Positions 42,201 to 51,276 of a DNA stretch of 55,310 nt are shown piece after piece. The first letter of the stretch is position 1. Each line of letters begins with the position of its first letter. The stretch comes from Desulfococcaceae bacterium HSG8 (GTDB taxonomy: Bacteria > Desulfobacterota > Desulfobacteria > Desulfobacterales > 4be13), in NCBI GenBank assembly GCA_030378015.1, contig JAUCGG010000007.1, positions 1-55,310 of the forward strand, given 5' to 3'. Position numbers and translations under genes: made by a program. The notes under the pieces were generated by a model. That model had not been told where the DNA came from. It saw nothing but the letters and a program-made list of their open reading frames with translations, and made no database searches.

Positions 42201-45174
42201 CCGCGTTCCAGATGCGGACTTCGTCAATCATGCCGTCAAAATACTCATCTTCATTATCATCATGATATACACCGATGCGGAAATCGGTCGGCATAAAGGT
42301 CCAGTCAATATTCCCTGTTTTTGTTTCCGAATCGGTGAGTACGCCGTCCAGGTAAAACCTGAGATTGTTTTCCCCGGCAGACGCGTCATAAGTACCAGCG
42401 ATGTGATGCCATTTATTAAGGGTGACGGATCCGCCCGGGTTGTTACTTGCATCATTACCGGACATATCCTCTGTCACCAGAAAAAAACGCAGCTTTTCGT
42501 TTTTATAAAAAAAGCCGTAACCTGACTCATCCATGCTGTTATCCTGCAAATAGCTGATCGGCCCCTCCCATTTGTCAACGGATCGTACATATATCCAGGC
42601 TTCCAGGGTAATCGCTGTGTCAGGTCGAAGTACCGGATTATTCGGAACGGCAACATAATCATCGGTTCCGTTAAAATCCAGTGCATAGTCCTGTGCGATC
42701 ACAACATAAGCTTCATTGTAAAGGTTTCTCTCTTCCCCGGTCTCATAAACCGCTTTTACGGTATATGCATATTTGCCGTATTCAGTCCCGACATCGGCAA
42801 TGTATGCGCTTTCTGTCACAATATCGGTATTTATCCGTATCCCCTCATGATACACATTGTATCCCAGCAGGTCTTCGGACTGATACGGTATGCACCAGTT
42901 CAGCACGATCCGGGTGTCATTCAGATCCGCGTTCAGGCATGTATGTTCATCATCAAAAATGGTGAGAACTGAGGGTTCGCCGACCCCGCCTTCGGGATTG
43001 CCGAGGGCCAGATTTACAGTCTCATCCCCCTCGGCCAGTGCATCGTCTGAAACGGATATGAAAAACGTCTTGCTCGTCTCACCGTCTTCAAAAACCAGGG
43101 TCCCGGATGCATCGGTGTAATCCTCCCCGGCAATGGCTGTATCGTCACTTGTAGCGTAGTCAACTGTTATTTTGCCGGTTGTGCTGAATCTCCTGACAAC
43201 CGTTATCTCAATCTCCCCGTCAGTTTCACCTGCTTCGTAAGACTCCGCGCTGAATTCCAGTGTGCCGGGATCATTATCGTTCACGTCAATGGTATTGTTC
43301 CCGGAAGTCCAGCCTTCTGCCAAAGCAGTGATGGTTACTGTCTGAGGGCCGTCAGTTTCGGAATCCTCGATGACCGTGAGATCAAAAGCAGCAGATGCCT
43401 CTCCCGAAGGAATGGTAACAGTCTCCGGGACAACGATTTCCGAAGGCGTATCTGATGAAAGAAGAACCGTCAGGTCGGAAACAAGTGTCCCCGGTACAGA
43501 CACAATTCCTGCGCCGGAAAGCAGTCCCTCATGCTCGTGAACCGACACCGTATCTTCTTCATCGGAAACAATGTCGGTATCGAACTGAATGCCCAGTTCC
43601 CTAAGTTCATTATCTTCCACATCAACGGAATCGCTGCCTGAAATCCAGCCTGCCACAGACGCGGTGACAGTTGCAGTCTTTTTCCCGTCAATTTTTGTAT
43701 CATCAACGATTGTCAGGTCAAAAACTGCCGCGCTTTCACCCGCGGGTATGGTGATCATTTCCGGCACTGTGATCTCACCTGTATCATCTGAAACCAGGGA
43801 TATTGCCACATCTTTTTCAACTACCGCGGCAACAGTAACCGTACCCTGGAGAATATCGTCTCCCTCGGCAGCATTTTCGGGTATGCTGATGGCCAGGGCA
43901 ACTGTTTCATCATCAATGACCTGCACAACAGCGGCAGCAGGAGAATAGTCGGCGGCCGCGGCTGTAACAGTGACTTTCGGGGACCCGTCCAGAAGTGTAT
44001 CATTCATAATGGTAAGATCAAATACAGCCGAAGTCCGCCCCTTGGGAATGGTAACTGAAGCAGGCACGCTAATTTCCGAAGGATCGCCAGAAACCAGGTT
44101 TATCGTAAGATCGCTGCCCTGGGCATATACAGACCGTACAGTTCCCCGGGCTGTAAGAATCCCGTCTCCTTCTGACACGCTCGGAGGGACTTCGATTGCG
44201 AGGGGCAGGTACCGCAGGATCGTACCGAAATCCCCGGTAGCAAAAACATCCGGTCCCGGACTGCTCCATATCCCCCTGATACGCTGGTCTGTGCCGCTGT
44301 TCATCTTTTGCCAGCCTGTCCCGTTATAACGGAGGATTGTCCCTGCGTCACCCGCAGCATAAATATCCGAACCAGAATTACCCCATATACCTTTGAGGTC
44401 AGCATCCGTGCTGCTGCTCATTTCATGCCATTCTGCACCATCATAGTGCAGGATTGTTCCGGCATCCCCCACAACAAATACATCTGATCCGGAGATGCCC
44501 CACACGCGTGTAAGGTGTTTATCAGTTTCAACGGGCATTTCACTCCATTCTTTCCCATTATAATGCAGGATGATTCCGGAATCCCCTGTGACAAAAACAT
44601 CCGAACCGGAGCTTCCCCATACACCTCTCAGGTTCCTGTCTGTTCCGCTGTTTATTTTATACCATCCTGTCCCGTCATAGTGCAGGATTGTTCCGGCATC
44701 ACCCACAGCAAATACATCCGATCCCGATCTTCCCCATATACCGTAGAGCCAGCCAGTTGCACCGGTGTTCATCAAAGACCAGTCTGCACCATCATAGTGC
44801 AGGATAACACCCTGATACTGAAGCGTATTATCACCATAGACCCCGCCAGCGGCAAAAACATCCGATTCCGAGGTGCCCCATATATCTTCAATATATTGGA
44901 ATGTCTCATGATGAACCTCTTTCCAGTTTGCCCCGTCGTAATAAAGGATCATGCCATAATATTGCAATGCATCATAATCATAGCCCCCGCCGACGGCAAA
45001 GACATCTGAGCCTGAAGTCCCCCATATATTATTGAAAAATCCGGATGAGCGGCTGTCCGCCGGCATCCAGGAAAGAGAAGCTTCATGGGTTTGCCCGAGT
45101 GCCGACCCTTCAGACATGACAAAAAATACCATAACGATACTGATAACAACGGATAATAATTTCAATCTTTTCAT
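39205..45174 (-). CDS. Giant exported protein: seven-repeat propeller, Calx-beta domains and four LamG domains
   Basis: A 1989-residue protein starting at MKRLKLLSVVISIVMVFFV (signal peptide; GGGGGAGCAG ribosome site). Residues 40-320 hold seven repeats of the type IWGTSGSDVFAVGD...ILHYDG.W, the number expected for a seven-bladed beta-propeller. About 325-725 are three Calx-beta-like repeats (VPASVTIPKG, AVFDLTI) and one classical Calx-beta (DYATSDDTAIAGEDYTDASG), likely Ca2+-binding. From about 745 there are four pairs of fibronectin III-like plus LamG/concanavalin-like domains (for example DYVAVPNNPVLRP, GMIDEVRIWNAART). LamG 1 and 4 are very alike. No sorting signal or dockerin is seen at the end (GPPIGE). 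Probably a cell-surface or matrix adhesin. Promoter at 45250-45278; hairpin past the stop. Confidence 0.9.
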   Translation of the reverse strand: MKRLKLLSVVISIVMVFFVMSEGSALGQTHEASLSWMPADSRSSGFFNNIWGTSGSDVFAVGGGYDYDALQYYGMILYYDGANWKEVHHETFQYIEDIWGTSESDVFAAGGVYGDNTLQYQGVILHYDGADWSLMNTGATGWLYGIWGRSGSDVFAVGDAGTILHYDGTGWYKINSGTDRNLRGVWGSSGSDVFVTGDSGIILHYNGKEWSEMPVETDKHLTRVWGISGSDVFVVGDAGTILHYDGAEWHEMSSSTDADLKGIWGNSGSDIYAAGDAGTILRYNGTGWQKMNSGTDQRIRGIWSSPGPDVFATGDFGTILRYLPLAIEVPPSVSEGDGILTARGTVRSVYAQGSDLTINLVSGDPSEISVPASVTIPKGRTSAVFDLTIMNDTLLDGSPKVTVTAAAADYSPAAAVVQVIDDETVALAISIPENAAEGDDILQGTVTVAAVVEKDVAISLVSDDTGEITVPEMITIPAGESAAVFDLTIVDDTKIDGKKTATVTASVAGWISGSDSVDVEDNELRELGIQFDTDIVSDEEDTVSVHEHEGLLSGAGIVSVPGTLVSDLTVLLSSDTPSEIVVPETVTIPSGEASAAFDLTVIEDSETDGPQTVTITALAEGWTSGNNTIDVNDNDPGTLEFSAESYEAGETDGEIEITVVRRFSTTGKITVDYATSDDTAIAGEDYTDASGTLVFEDGETSKTFFISVSDDALAEGDETVNLALGNPEGGVGEPSVLTIFDDEHTCLNADLNDTRIVLNWCIPYQSEDLLGYNVYHEGIRINTDIVTESAYIADVGTEYGKYAYTVKAVYETGEERNLYNEAYVVIAQDYALDFNGTDDYVAVPNNPVLRPDTAITLEAWIYVRSVDKWEGPISYLQDNSMDESGYGFFYKNEKLRFFLVTEDMSGNDASNNPGGSVTLNKWHHIAGTYDASAGENNLRFYLDGVLTDSETKTGNIDWTFMPTDFRIGVYHDDNEDEYFDGMIDEVRIWNAARTQEEIRSAIYNKLNDEDEELAGYWPMNERSVADMSGSGTDGTIHGVFFAEGVPLGDIARVPRFLKAVVGSDQVVQLTWRNFSRRKDLQGHNIYRDDVKIAAADIKTSEFSEHVNYSDTDVLSDNSYCYTVTAVYGEGGESGQSDEVCVDIASEYAMVYDGQDNYVQLDSANVLGLSYGNFTVEAWIRISSFDHIYEPVLGVSPLLFIGTRDRKPYMSFNFGESRKENENDLEGKTILSENVWYHIAWRYARTEGPVGEQAVFINGIPDASEKGHYVFQGAGNADIGRVRDSYFTGMIQEVRIWNTARTEEEIRSAMYSRLNGNEEGLAGWWLPDEWNIVTLADKSGNGHDGTINDLTYAKGIQIDQLAVIPQFLKAAGSDAGITLSWNPPGFADDLIGYRVRRDDGKTSEPEEIIWVKTSEVSQEVWHDADVSPGNSHCYTVEAIYDDSGESIPSDEVCMLAASDYALSFNGIDNYAGTSELSGSDFSADQSFTAELWVKPDESRNDPGIISNKDWDSGRNKGFIIAQVDDSWKANIGDNENRSDFSGSIIYDGKWHHLSIVIDRESGKMSVFQDGDMKGETDISSIGDLNSGLNLNIGQDGTGIYGDKFKGAIDEVRIWDRARTTEEIRSAMFTRMTGNEEGLAVYWPMNEVTPNRLPDKSGNSHDGEIYGAEWIEGAPVSQMGRIPLNLKAVPDPGGSGIRLTWETPGLTSGLSGYNILRDGVQSGADIITETAYIDTDVIFGDTYCYAVKAVYDDAVENSPSDEACAVIMQNYALDFDGDDYVVIQNNPILRPNTAITVEAWIYARSSGARRKAPISYLQDNGRQESGYGFFYKYDEIRIHLVTEDMPGEDVSDNPGSPITLNKWYHVAGTYDASAEENNLKFYLNGVLTDSETKTGNIDWTFMPDDFRIGVFHDRDEDKYFDGMIDEVRIWNAARTAEEIQATWNRGLSGNEEGLVGYWPMVPDETLTDKSGNGNHGKIYGAEWTQGPPIGE

Positions 45175-45249
45175 CTGCTCCCCCTGCTTATTGTTTTGTC
45201 GCTTAACAAGAACGATGACCAGAATGCCCTGATACTCGTATTTCGGTGG

Positions 45250-45278
45250 ATTATAAATTATTTCTGCATATTTTGCAA
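45250..45278 (-). promoter_or_regulatory. Sigma-70 promoter of the giant surface protein gene
   Basis: On the - strand TTGCAA (45273-45278), 17 bases, then a perfect TATAAT (45250-45255), about 75 bases before the start codon. Confidence 0.75.
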
Positions 45279-45309
45279 GGCTTTTGTCAGATGCCGGTAT
45301 CCGAATCCC

Positions 45310-45660
45310 CAGGGAGTACAAAGCTTGCTTTGTGAGTGTTTATATTTATATGAAAGTCCCGGAAAAAAATCCCCCGGCCCCCTTTACAAAAGGGGAGTCG
45401 CGGCGGACTTTCATCATTCGTTGTGAGCGTCAGGTCATGGCCGTTTATATGAAAGGTGAGTGTCGGGGTTCGTGCCTCACCCAACCTGCAACTGTACCCG
45501 GCTCTGATCCTTTCCTCTGCGCCTTTGCGAGAGAAAATATCATGGAAAAACCTTTGGATACTTATTGGTTATTGGATATTAATCTAATCGCAAAGCAAGC
45601 TTTGCACTCCTGATGAAGTGCTTAAAATTATTGATTGAATAATGGGAAATTCGGTGCTAT
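45310..45660. repeat. Mosaic of short dispersed repeats
   Basis: GGAGTACAAAGCTTGCTTTG at about 45312-45338, a C/G-tract pair (AAAATCCCCCGGCCCCCTTT) at about 45365-45405, GCCTCACCCAACC-type sequence at about 45470, and GCAAAGCAAGCTTTGCACTCC at about 45590-45611. They lie between the promoter of the giant gene and the NtrC-type gene. No gene seen in this stretch. Confidence 0.6.
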
Positions 45661-45741
45661 GATCAGTTCTTCACAAGCAAGCTTTTCACTCTCATGGATT
45701 CGTAATTTTCGAGCAGGGAGTACAAACAACAGGACAATAAA

Positions 45742-47193
45742 ATGGCAAAAATTTTAATCGTTGACGATTCTGAAACTTTTTGTGTGAAAATCTCAATGTT
45801 TATCAGACGCGAAGGTTATGAATGTGAACGCGCTGGAAATCTCCGTGACGGTATCCGGATGGCAGATGAAACCGATTACGATATCGTTTTACTGGATGTG
45901 GTTTTACCGGATGGCAACGGTCTGGAACATATCGGGAAATTCGGGGGAACCCGGTCATCGCCCGAGGTTATTATTATCACCGGCCAGGAAGACGCTGTTA
46001 TCCCCGAAGCTGCGGTAAAAAACGGGGCCTGGTATTACATTCAGAAACCTGTTACTTTACAGAACCTCCGACTGCTCCTGAAACGTGCCCTGGAGTACCG
46101 GGAAAACCGGCTTCGGCTCAGTGAACAGGGGCTTTTAAACAGGGGGCTTATTATCGGGGACAGTCCGAAAATCAGGGCATGCCTGGAGGCCGTTGCCAGG
46201 GTTTCAAACAGTGAGGGAAACGTATTGATCACAGGAGAAACCGGAACAGGCAAAGAACTTTTCGCGAACGCTGTTCATATGAACAGCCGGAGAGCAGAAA
46301 AGGCAATAGTTCCGGTTGACTGTACGAGTATCCCCGAAAACCTGGGAGAAGGTCTGCTGTTCGGCCATAAAAAAGGGACGTTTACAGGGGCTGACCAGGA
46401 CAGGGAAGGGCTGATCCGGCAGGCTGAAGGGAGCACATTGTTCCTGGATGAAGTCGCGGATCTTCCCATGCCCGTCCAGAAGTCTTTACTGCGGGTGCTG
46501 CAGGATAAAAAATTCCGGCCTCTCGGGGCAAAAAAGGAAGTCACATGTGATTTTCGGGTGGTCTCCGCGACAAACAGGGATATGGAAAGGATGGTAGAGA
46601 AAGGAACCTTTCGGAAAGACCTGTATTATCGCCTGGTGACATCGCGTATTCACCTTCCTCCTTTACGGGAGCGCACCGAAGACATCATGCCCCTGGCAGT
46701 CCGTTACATTAAGACCGTCTGTACGGAACTGGATACCGATGTTAAAGATATCTCCGAAGAATTCGGTGATTTTCTGAATGGTTATCAGTGGCCTGGAAAT
46801 GTCCGTGAACTGAATTCTGTTATTCGTGAAACTATTAGCGGCGCTGTAAACGAACAGGTATTATGTCCCCACCACCTGCCTTCGAAATTAAGGATTCATT
46901 TCTTTAAATCCGGGTTGGATTCATGTACATCTTCCGTACAAAACCTTCCGCTGGATAATAAACGGGATGTGTCGTCAGATCCCGGGGAATTACCCAAATT
47001 CAAAGAGTACCGTGAACAGGTTATCCGCGCGGCAGAATCAGATTATCTTGACCGACTGATAAAAGCAGCGGACGGAAAAGTTGAAGCAGCATGCCGTTTG
47101 TCCGGATTGTCACAGGCAAGGCTCTATCAGTTGCTGAAAAAGCACAAGAAGAAGCTGAAGGTTAAAACGGATAAGAAGCCTCCGAATAAATAA
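45742..47193 (+). CDS. NtrC-family sigma-54-dependent response regulator
   Basis: A 483-residue activator. Receiver domain 1-120 with phospho-Asp in DIVLLDVVLPDGNG near residue 53 and Lys in YYIQKPVTL. AAA+ sigma-54 domain at about 135-365: Walker A GETGTGKE near 163, the sigma-54 contact loop as GTFTGA instead of GAFTGA near 210, Walker B STLFLDEVADLP, and WPGNVRELNSVIRE. A Fis-type DNA-binding helix-turn-helix lies at about 435-475 (VEAACRLSGLSQARLYQLLKKH). The Thr in the contact loop is an uncommon but tolerated variant. It faces kinase B (47804) tail to tail across a repeat array, so the two may form a pair. The orphan sigma-54 promoter at 27545 is a conceivable target. Confidence 0.92.
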   Translation: MAKILIVDDSETFCVKISMFIRREGYECERAGNLRDGIRMADETDYDIVLLDVVLPDGNGLEHIGKFGGTRSSPEVIIITGQEDAVIPEAAVKNGAWYYIQKPVTLQNLRLLLKRALEYRENRLRLSEQGLLNRGLIIGDSPKIRACLEAVARVSNSEGNVLITGETGTGKELFANAVHMNSRRAEKAIVPVDCTSIPENLGEGLLFGHKKGTFTGADQDREGLIRQAEGSTLFLDEVADLPMPVQKSLLRVLQDKKFRPLGAKKEVTCDFRVVSATNRDMERMVEKGTFRKDLYYRLVTSRIHLPPLRERTEDIMPLAVRYIKTVCTELDTDVKDISEEFGDFLNGYQWPGNVRELNSVIRETISGAVNEQVLCPHHLPSKLRIHFFKSGLDSCTSSVQNLPLDNKRDVSSDPGELPKFKEYREQVIRAAESDYLDRLIKAADGKVEAACRLSGLSQARLYQLLKKHKKKLKVKTDKKPPNK

Positions 47194-47364
47194 ATTCAGC
47201 AGACAGATACCTAAACTCAGGGGATTTTTCTGATTATAGCGGATTTAGGGGAGCCTTACTCTTGCTCTTTCTCCCGGTCCCGATCCGGGAGCAGGAATTT
47301 CCGGGATTCCCCTGATCCGTTCCGGTTTCGGAGCATCCCCTAAAAGCAAGAAGCAACAGGGGCG

Positions 47365-47790
47365 CGCTTGGCTCGGATTGACAAATCCGAGGCATGTGGG
47401 CGGGGGATTTGTCAATCCCCCGCGAGCAGCAAGGGGTAGCAGGGAGCAGCAGGGAGCGGCAAGAAGCAACAGGGCGCGCTCGGCTCGGATTGACAAATCC
47501 GAGGCATGTGGGCGGGGGATTTGTCAATCCCCCGCGAGCAGCAAGGGGTAGCAGGGAGCGGCAAGAAGCAACATGGCGCGCTCGGCTCGGATTGACAAAT
47601 CCGAGGCATGTGGGCGGGGGATTTGTCAATCCCCCGCGAGCAGCAAGGGGTAGCAGGGAGCAGCAGGGAGCGGCAACAAGCAACATGGCGCGCTCGGCTC
47701 GGATTGACAAATCCGAGGCATGTGGGCGGGGGATTTGTCAATCCCCCGCGAGCAGCAAGGGCAGAAGAAAGCAGCAGGGCGCTCGGCTCG
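47365..47790. repeat. Tandem array of four double-hairpin units, about 100-112-base period
   Basis: Units with CGGATTGACAAATCCG, GCATGTGGGC, GGGGGATTTGTCAATCCCCC and GCGAGCAGCAAGGGGTAGCA start near 47369, 47482, 47584 and 47696. Linkers vary in length by repeats of AGCAGGGAGC. Same palindromic cores as the 36236 array but a different linker. Both strands read open. The region 47194-47364 before it holds nothing recognisable. Confidence 0.92.
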
Positions 47791-47803
47791 CGAGCAACGG
47801 GGG

Positions 47804-50608
47804 TTACCCGCGGATATACGAATTTATTTCTTCCAGAACCCCGGCGGTTCTTTCTTCAAAATCCTGTAACAGAGCTTCAGCGTCTTTCATGTTTTCTTCT
47901 TTCCCGGCCTGTTCCATCTCAAGGGCAATATCGGCTGCCTGTTCCGCTCGCACGGATCTGAAAAACGACTTTAATTTGTGTGCCACCCGCGCGGCTGTTT
48001 TGCTGTCTTTCTCCGATATTGCCTCTCGGATTTCTTTTAATCCCTCCGGGATGGTTTTTGCAGCAGATTTGAATACCTCCCGCAATATTTCCTCATCATT
48101 GTCCATTGATTTCAATGCGTAGTCAGGATCAATAAACTTGTTATCATGCAGAGACGGTTCGGATGACGGTTCAGGGACAGATGTATGAAGCGAATCCTCG
48201 CAGGTGAGTCTCCCTATGACATTCATCAGTTCCCCCGCGTTTATCGGCTTGGATACATATTCGTCCATGCCGGCATCCAGGAATCGCTTCCGGTCTCCTC
48301 TCACAGCGTAAGCTGTCAGTGCTACAATGGGAATTCCTGATATTTCGGGATCATCTGTTTCCCTGATCCGCCGGGTTGTCTCCAGGCCGTCCATCACCGG
48401 CATGTCAATATCCATAAGTATCAGATCAAAGGAGTGCTGCTCCAGCAGTTCCAGGGCTTCCCTGCCGTTTTCCGCCAGATGTATCTCATGCCCGCGTTTT
48501 TCAAGCATATGGGAGATATATATCCGATTCACTTCAAAATCTTCTGCCACAAGAATACGCAGGGGCCGAATATTTGCTACCGGATGCCGACGTTCGGAAT
48601 CAACTGTTTTCAATCGCAGGGCTTCGATTTCCGCCAGTTCTGCAGGCTCGAACGGAAGTTTGAAACAAAAGGCAGTGCCCTTATGGAGCGTACTTTCTAC
48701 ATGTATTTCCCCGCCCATGAGATGCACCAGGTGCCTGCTGATAGAAAGCCCCAGCCCGGTTCCACCGTATTTTCGGGAAAAGTTTCCCTTCCCTTCTACC
48801 TGGGTATAACCGTCAAAAATTGTATCCAGTTTGTCCTCCGGGATACCCACGCCGGTATCCCGGACCGAGAATTGAAGCCAGATGGCCTGAAATTCATAAT
48901 CAGGATCAGCAATCTGCCGCACCCGGATCTTTATTTCTCCCACATCTGTGAATTTGACGGCATTGCCCGCGAGATTGACTATAATCTGGCGGAGCTTCTG
49001 TGAATCCCCCCTGAAATATACGGGGGTATCTGATGCATCCCAGGTCAGTCTGAGGCCCTTACGCTCTGCATTATAAGCCAGGATAACGAGGGTGTCGTTC
49101 AGCAGCCGGCTCAGATTGAAAGGGCTTTCTATGAGCTCTGCTTTTCCGGCTTCGATTTTTGATAAATCCAGGATGCTGTTAAGCAGGTTCAACAAGTGAT
49201 CCGAAGATTTGCGGGTCGTTTCAAGGTAATCCCGCTGTTCTTCGGTTAATTCTGTTTCCAGGGCCAGTTCCGTCATACCGATGATGGCATTCATGGGCGT
49301 GCGGATTTCATGGCTCATATTGGCAAGAAATTGGCTTTTCGCTTTGTTGGCAGCTTCGGCAGTTTCACGTTGTCTTTCGGCATGTTTCTTGTCTGTATGC
49401 CGGGCAATACTGAGCTTTTTTTCACGGAAATATGACGACAGACTGAGGATAAAATATGCCGATAATCCTGCTGTCAGATTATAACTCATTGAAATAACGA
49501 TACCATTGTACATATAACTGAGTGTGCAGATAAAAACAAATGCCGAGAACAGGATGACTGCGGACAATACTTGGAGCCACGCTGCATGTACCAGAGATAC
49601 GCACAGAACAACGGACAGTAAAAGCAGGAAGGTTATCCCTGTTTCGGTTTTCCAGGATGCGGGTCGTAAAGGAACACCTTTTAAAAAAGTGTTTATAGTA
49701 TCTCCTATAATTTCAATGCTATACATCATACCTGCCGGAGTGTCAAACCAGTCGTGAGAAACCGGGGTCGTTTCCCCCAGTATGACAATCTTACCTTCCA
49801 CCCATTCTTTCAGTTCATTTATCTCACTTCCGGTCAGACCGGAGATATCCGAAAATTCCGCGGCTGTTATTCCGACCATCTGATGGAGAAACCTGTAACC
49901 TTCCGGGACAGCGGAAAAGTCAATATAAATATCATTGAACTGATCCAGTGGGACGGAAATGTCCCCGAATATCAGGATTCCGTCCTGTAACAAAGGCTCT
50001 GCTTCCAGGTATTCCGATACTGCCCGGATTGCGATGGGCCAGCCGTGTTCTGATCCGGCTATTTCAGGATGAATTCGGACGCGGCTAAAAAAAGTGCGCG
50101 CGGAGCTCGGGGAAACCATGTTTATATATCCGCTGGAACCTGCGTTTTTCAGAAGAGGCGTGGGATAAATGAGTTTCTGAAACTGACCATTGTTGTCAAA
50201 CAAAGCCCGCGAAGCCAGTATAGCGCGGCTCTGGCTGATCGCGTCTGTCAGTACAGGGTCTTCGCCGTAAGCCCCTGGCAGCTCCATTAACATATCAACA
50301 CAGATAACCTTTGCACCAAGCCTGTTCAGATTGACAATTATCTTAGCAATGTCCTTTCGTTTTAAAGGGAATTTTCCGTATTTTTCGAAAAACACCTCGT
50401 CAATCGTAACAAGAACAATTTTGTCATAAAGAAAGATCATTTCCTTCTTGTTGATAAAAACGGAACGCATCGCGTGACGGAAAGAAAGGGTCTGATCTTC
50501 TGCTAAAGAAAAGATTTCATAATACTCGGCAGGCACACACAGGAGGAACAGGAAGATAACGAAAATGATATCGTATTTTTTCAGGGTGTTTTCATGTTTA
50601 TATTTCAT
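47804..50608 (-). CDS. CHASE2 hybrid sensor histidine kinase with receiver and Hpt domains (kinase B)
   Basis: A 934-residue membrane kinase. The first 425 residues closely follow kinase A (24080): one helix, CHASE2 sensor, three membrane helices and the linker up to EAANKAKS. Then His[21 protein letters not shown] (His near 433), HATPase with [13 protein letters not shown] and [14 protein letters not shown], a receiver domain with phospho-Asp in [14 protein letters not shown] near 734 and Lys in [10 protein letters not shown], and an Hpt domain with RVAHKLKSF (His near 878). The full phosphorelay set is present, in contrast to kinase A. Convergent NtrC-type regulator at 45742. No clear ribosome site is seen. 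Confidence 0.93.
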   Translation of the reverse strand: MKYKHENTLKKYDIIFVIFLFLLCVPAEYYEIFSLAEDQTLSFRHAMRSVFINKKEMIFLYDKIVLVTIDEVFFEKYGKFPLKRKDIAKIIVNLNRLGAKVICVDMLMELPGAYGEDPVLTDAISQSRAILASRALFDNNGQFQKLIYPTPLLKNAGSSGYINMVSPSSARTFFSRVRIHPEIAGSEHGWPIAIRAVSEYLEAEPLLQDGILIFGDISVPLDQFNDIYIDFSAVPEGYRFLHQMVGITAAEFSDISGLTGSEINELKEWVEGKIVILGETTPVSHDWFDTPAGMMYSIEIIGDTINTFLKGVPLRPASWKTETGITFLLLLSVVLCVSLVHAAWLQVLSAVILFSAFVFICTLSYMYNGIVISMSYNLTAGLSAYFILSLSSYFREKKLSIARHTDKKHAERQRETAEAANKAKSQFLANMSHEIRTPMNAIIGMTELALETELTEEQRDYLETTRKSSDHLLNLLNSILDLSKIEAGKAELIESPFNLSRLLNDTLVILAYNAERKGLRLTWDASDTPVYFRGDSQKLRQIIVNLAGNAVKFTDVGEIKIRVRQIADPDYEFQAIWLQFSVRDTGVGIPEDKLDTIFDGYTQVEGKGNFSRKYGGTGLGLSISRHLVHLMGGEIHVESTLHKGTAFCFKLPFEPAELAEIEALRLKTVDSERRHPVANIRPLRILVAEDFEVNRIYISHMLEKRGHEIHLAENGREALELLEQHSFDLILMDIDMPVMDGLETTRRIRETDDPEISGIPIVALTAYAVRGDRKRFLDAGMDEYVSKPINAGELMNVIGRLTCEDSLHTSVPEPSSEPSLHDNKFIDPDYALKSMDNDEEILREVFKSAAKTIPEGLKEIREAISEKDSKTAARVAHKLKSFFRSVRAEQAADIALEMEQAGKEENMKDAEALLQDFEERTAGVLEEINSYIRG

Positions 50609-50678
50609 AGGATCACAAAAGATGATAAATCAGAAACCACAAATCAAAAATTTCAAAGGCATCCTTCATTCGCCAGTT

Positions 50679-50754
50679 TACACTTTCCTGTAGAACGATT
50701 TTTCAAATCGTTCCGAACGACTTGAAAAGTCGTTCTGCAGTCAGAAAAAGTGTA
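50679..50754. repeat. Nested hairpin
   Basis: TACACTTT and CTGTAGAACGA at the left pair with TCGTTCTGCAG and AAAGTGTA at the right. Inside, ATTTTTCAAATCGTTCC and GAACGACTTGAAAAG continue the symmetry. It lies next to the MITE-like element at 50757. Confidence 0.7.
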
Positions 50755-50756
50755 AA

Positions 50757-50877
50757 GGTGATTTCCAATAAAAAACATACCAGATCAAGGTTTGCAGTTC
50801 CGCCTTCAGGCGGTGTTATGCCGCCTGAAGGCGGAACTACAAACTGCACTTGGTATATTCTTTTCTGGAAATCACCA
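50757..50877. repeat. Palindromic MITE-like element, copy 2
   Basis: Same sequence as 1-122 in the opposite orientation: GGTGATTTCCAATAAAAAAC at the left and TCTGGAAATCACC at the right, with the CGCCTTCAGGCGG core. A few base differences mark it as an independent copy. Between 50878 and 51095 there are only degenerate ATTCGGTGCTTG/TTTGTGATTT words. Confidence 0.75.
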
Positions 50878-51095
50878 AACTACTTTCAGCTTCTATGAAG
50901 GATGCCCAAATTCAAATCACAAACCTTGCAATTCGGTGCTTGAGGTTTGTGATTTATTTGTAATTCGGTGCTTGTAATTTCTTAAATGTTTCCCGAAATT
51001 TTTTTCCTGATCTGTAAGCCCCTGTTAAGCAGGGATTCATGAAATCTCATTTATGTAATTCCGTGTCTTCCGCGGTTAAAACTTTCGCGGTTTTC

Positions 51096-51225
51096 AGGAC
51101 ACGGATGAACACGGATATGCACGGATATTTCTCAGTAATAAAATCCGGACCGGTTTTCCGGTCACAGGACACGGACTTATGAACACGGATCATTTCTGCA
51201 ATAAAATCCGTGTTTATCCGTGTCC
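51096..51225. repeat. CACGGAT-family inverted repeat, full copy
   Basis: GGACACGGATGAACACGGAT at the left and ATCCGTGTTTATCCGTGTCC at the right, with an internal CCGGACCGGTTTTCCGG palindrome and a second GGACACGGACTTATGAACAC arm. This is the most complete copy; partial copies lie at 123-190 and 2024-2180. Confidence 0.75.
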
Positions 51226-51276
51226 AATACCGCGGTATATTATTTTCCGGGTACTCCCTTATTTGTAATTTGCGAT

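Noticed and set aside
47394..48122. 242-codon frame on + strand over the 47 kb array
   Set aside because: Half is repeat translation and half is antisense to the kinase B C-terminus.
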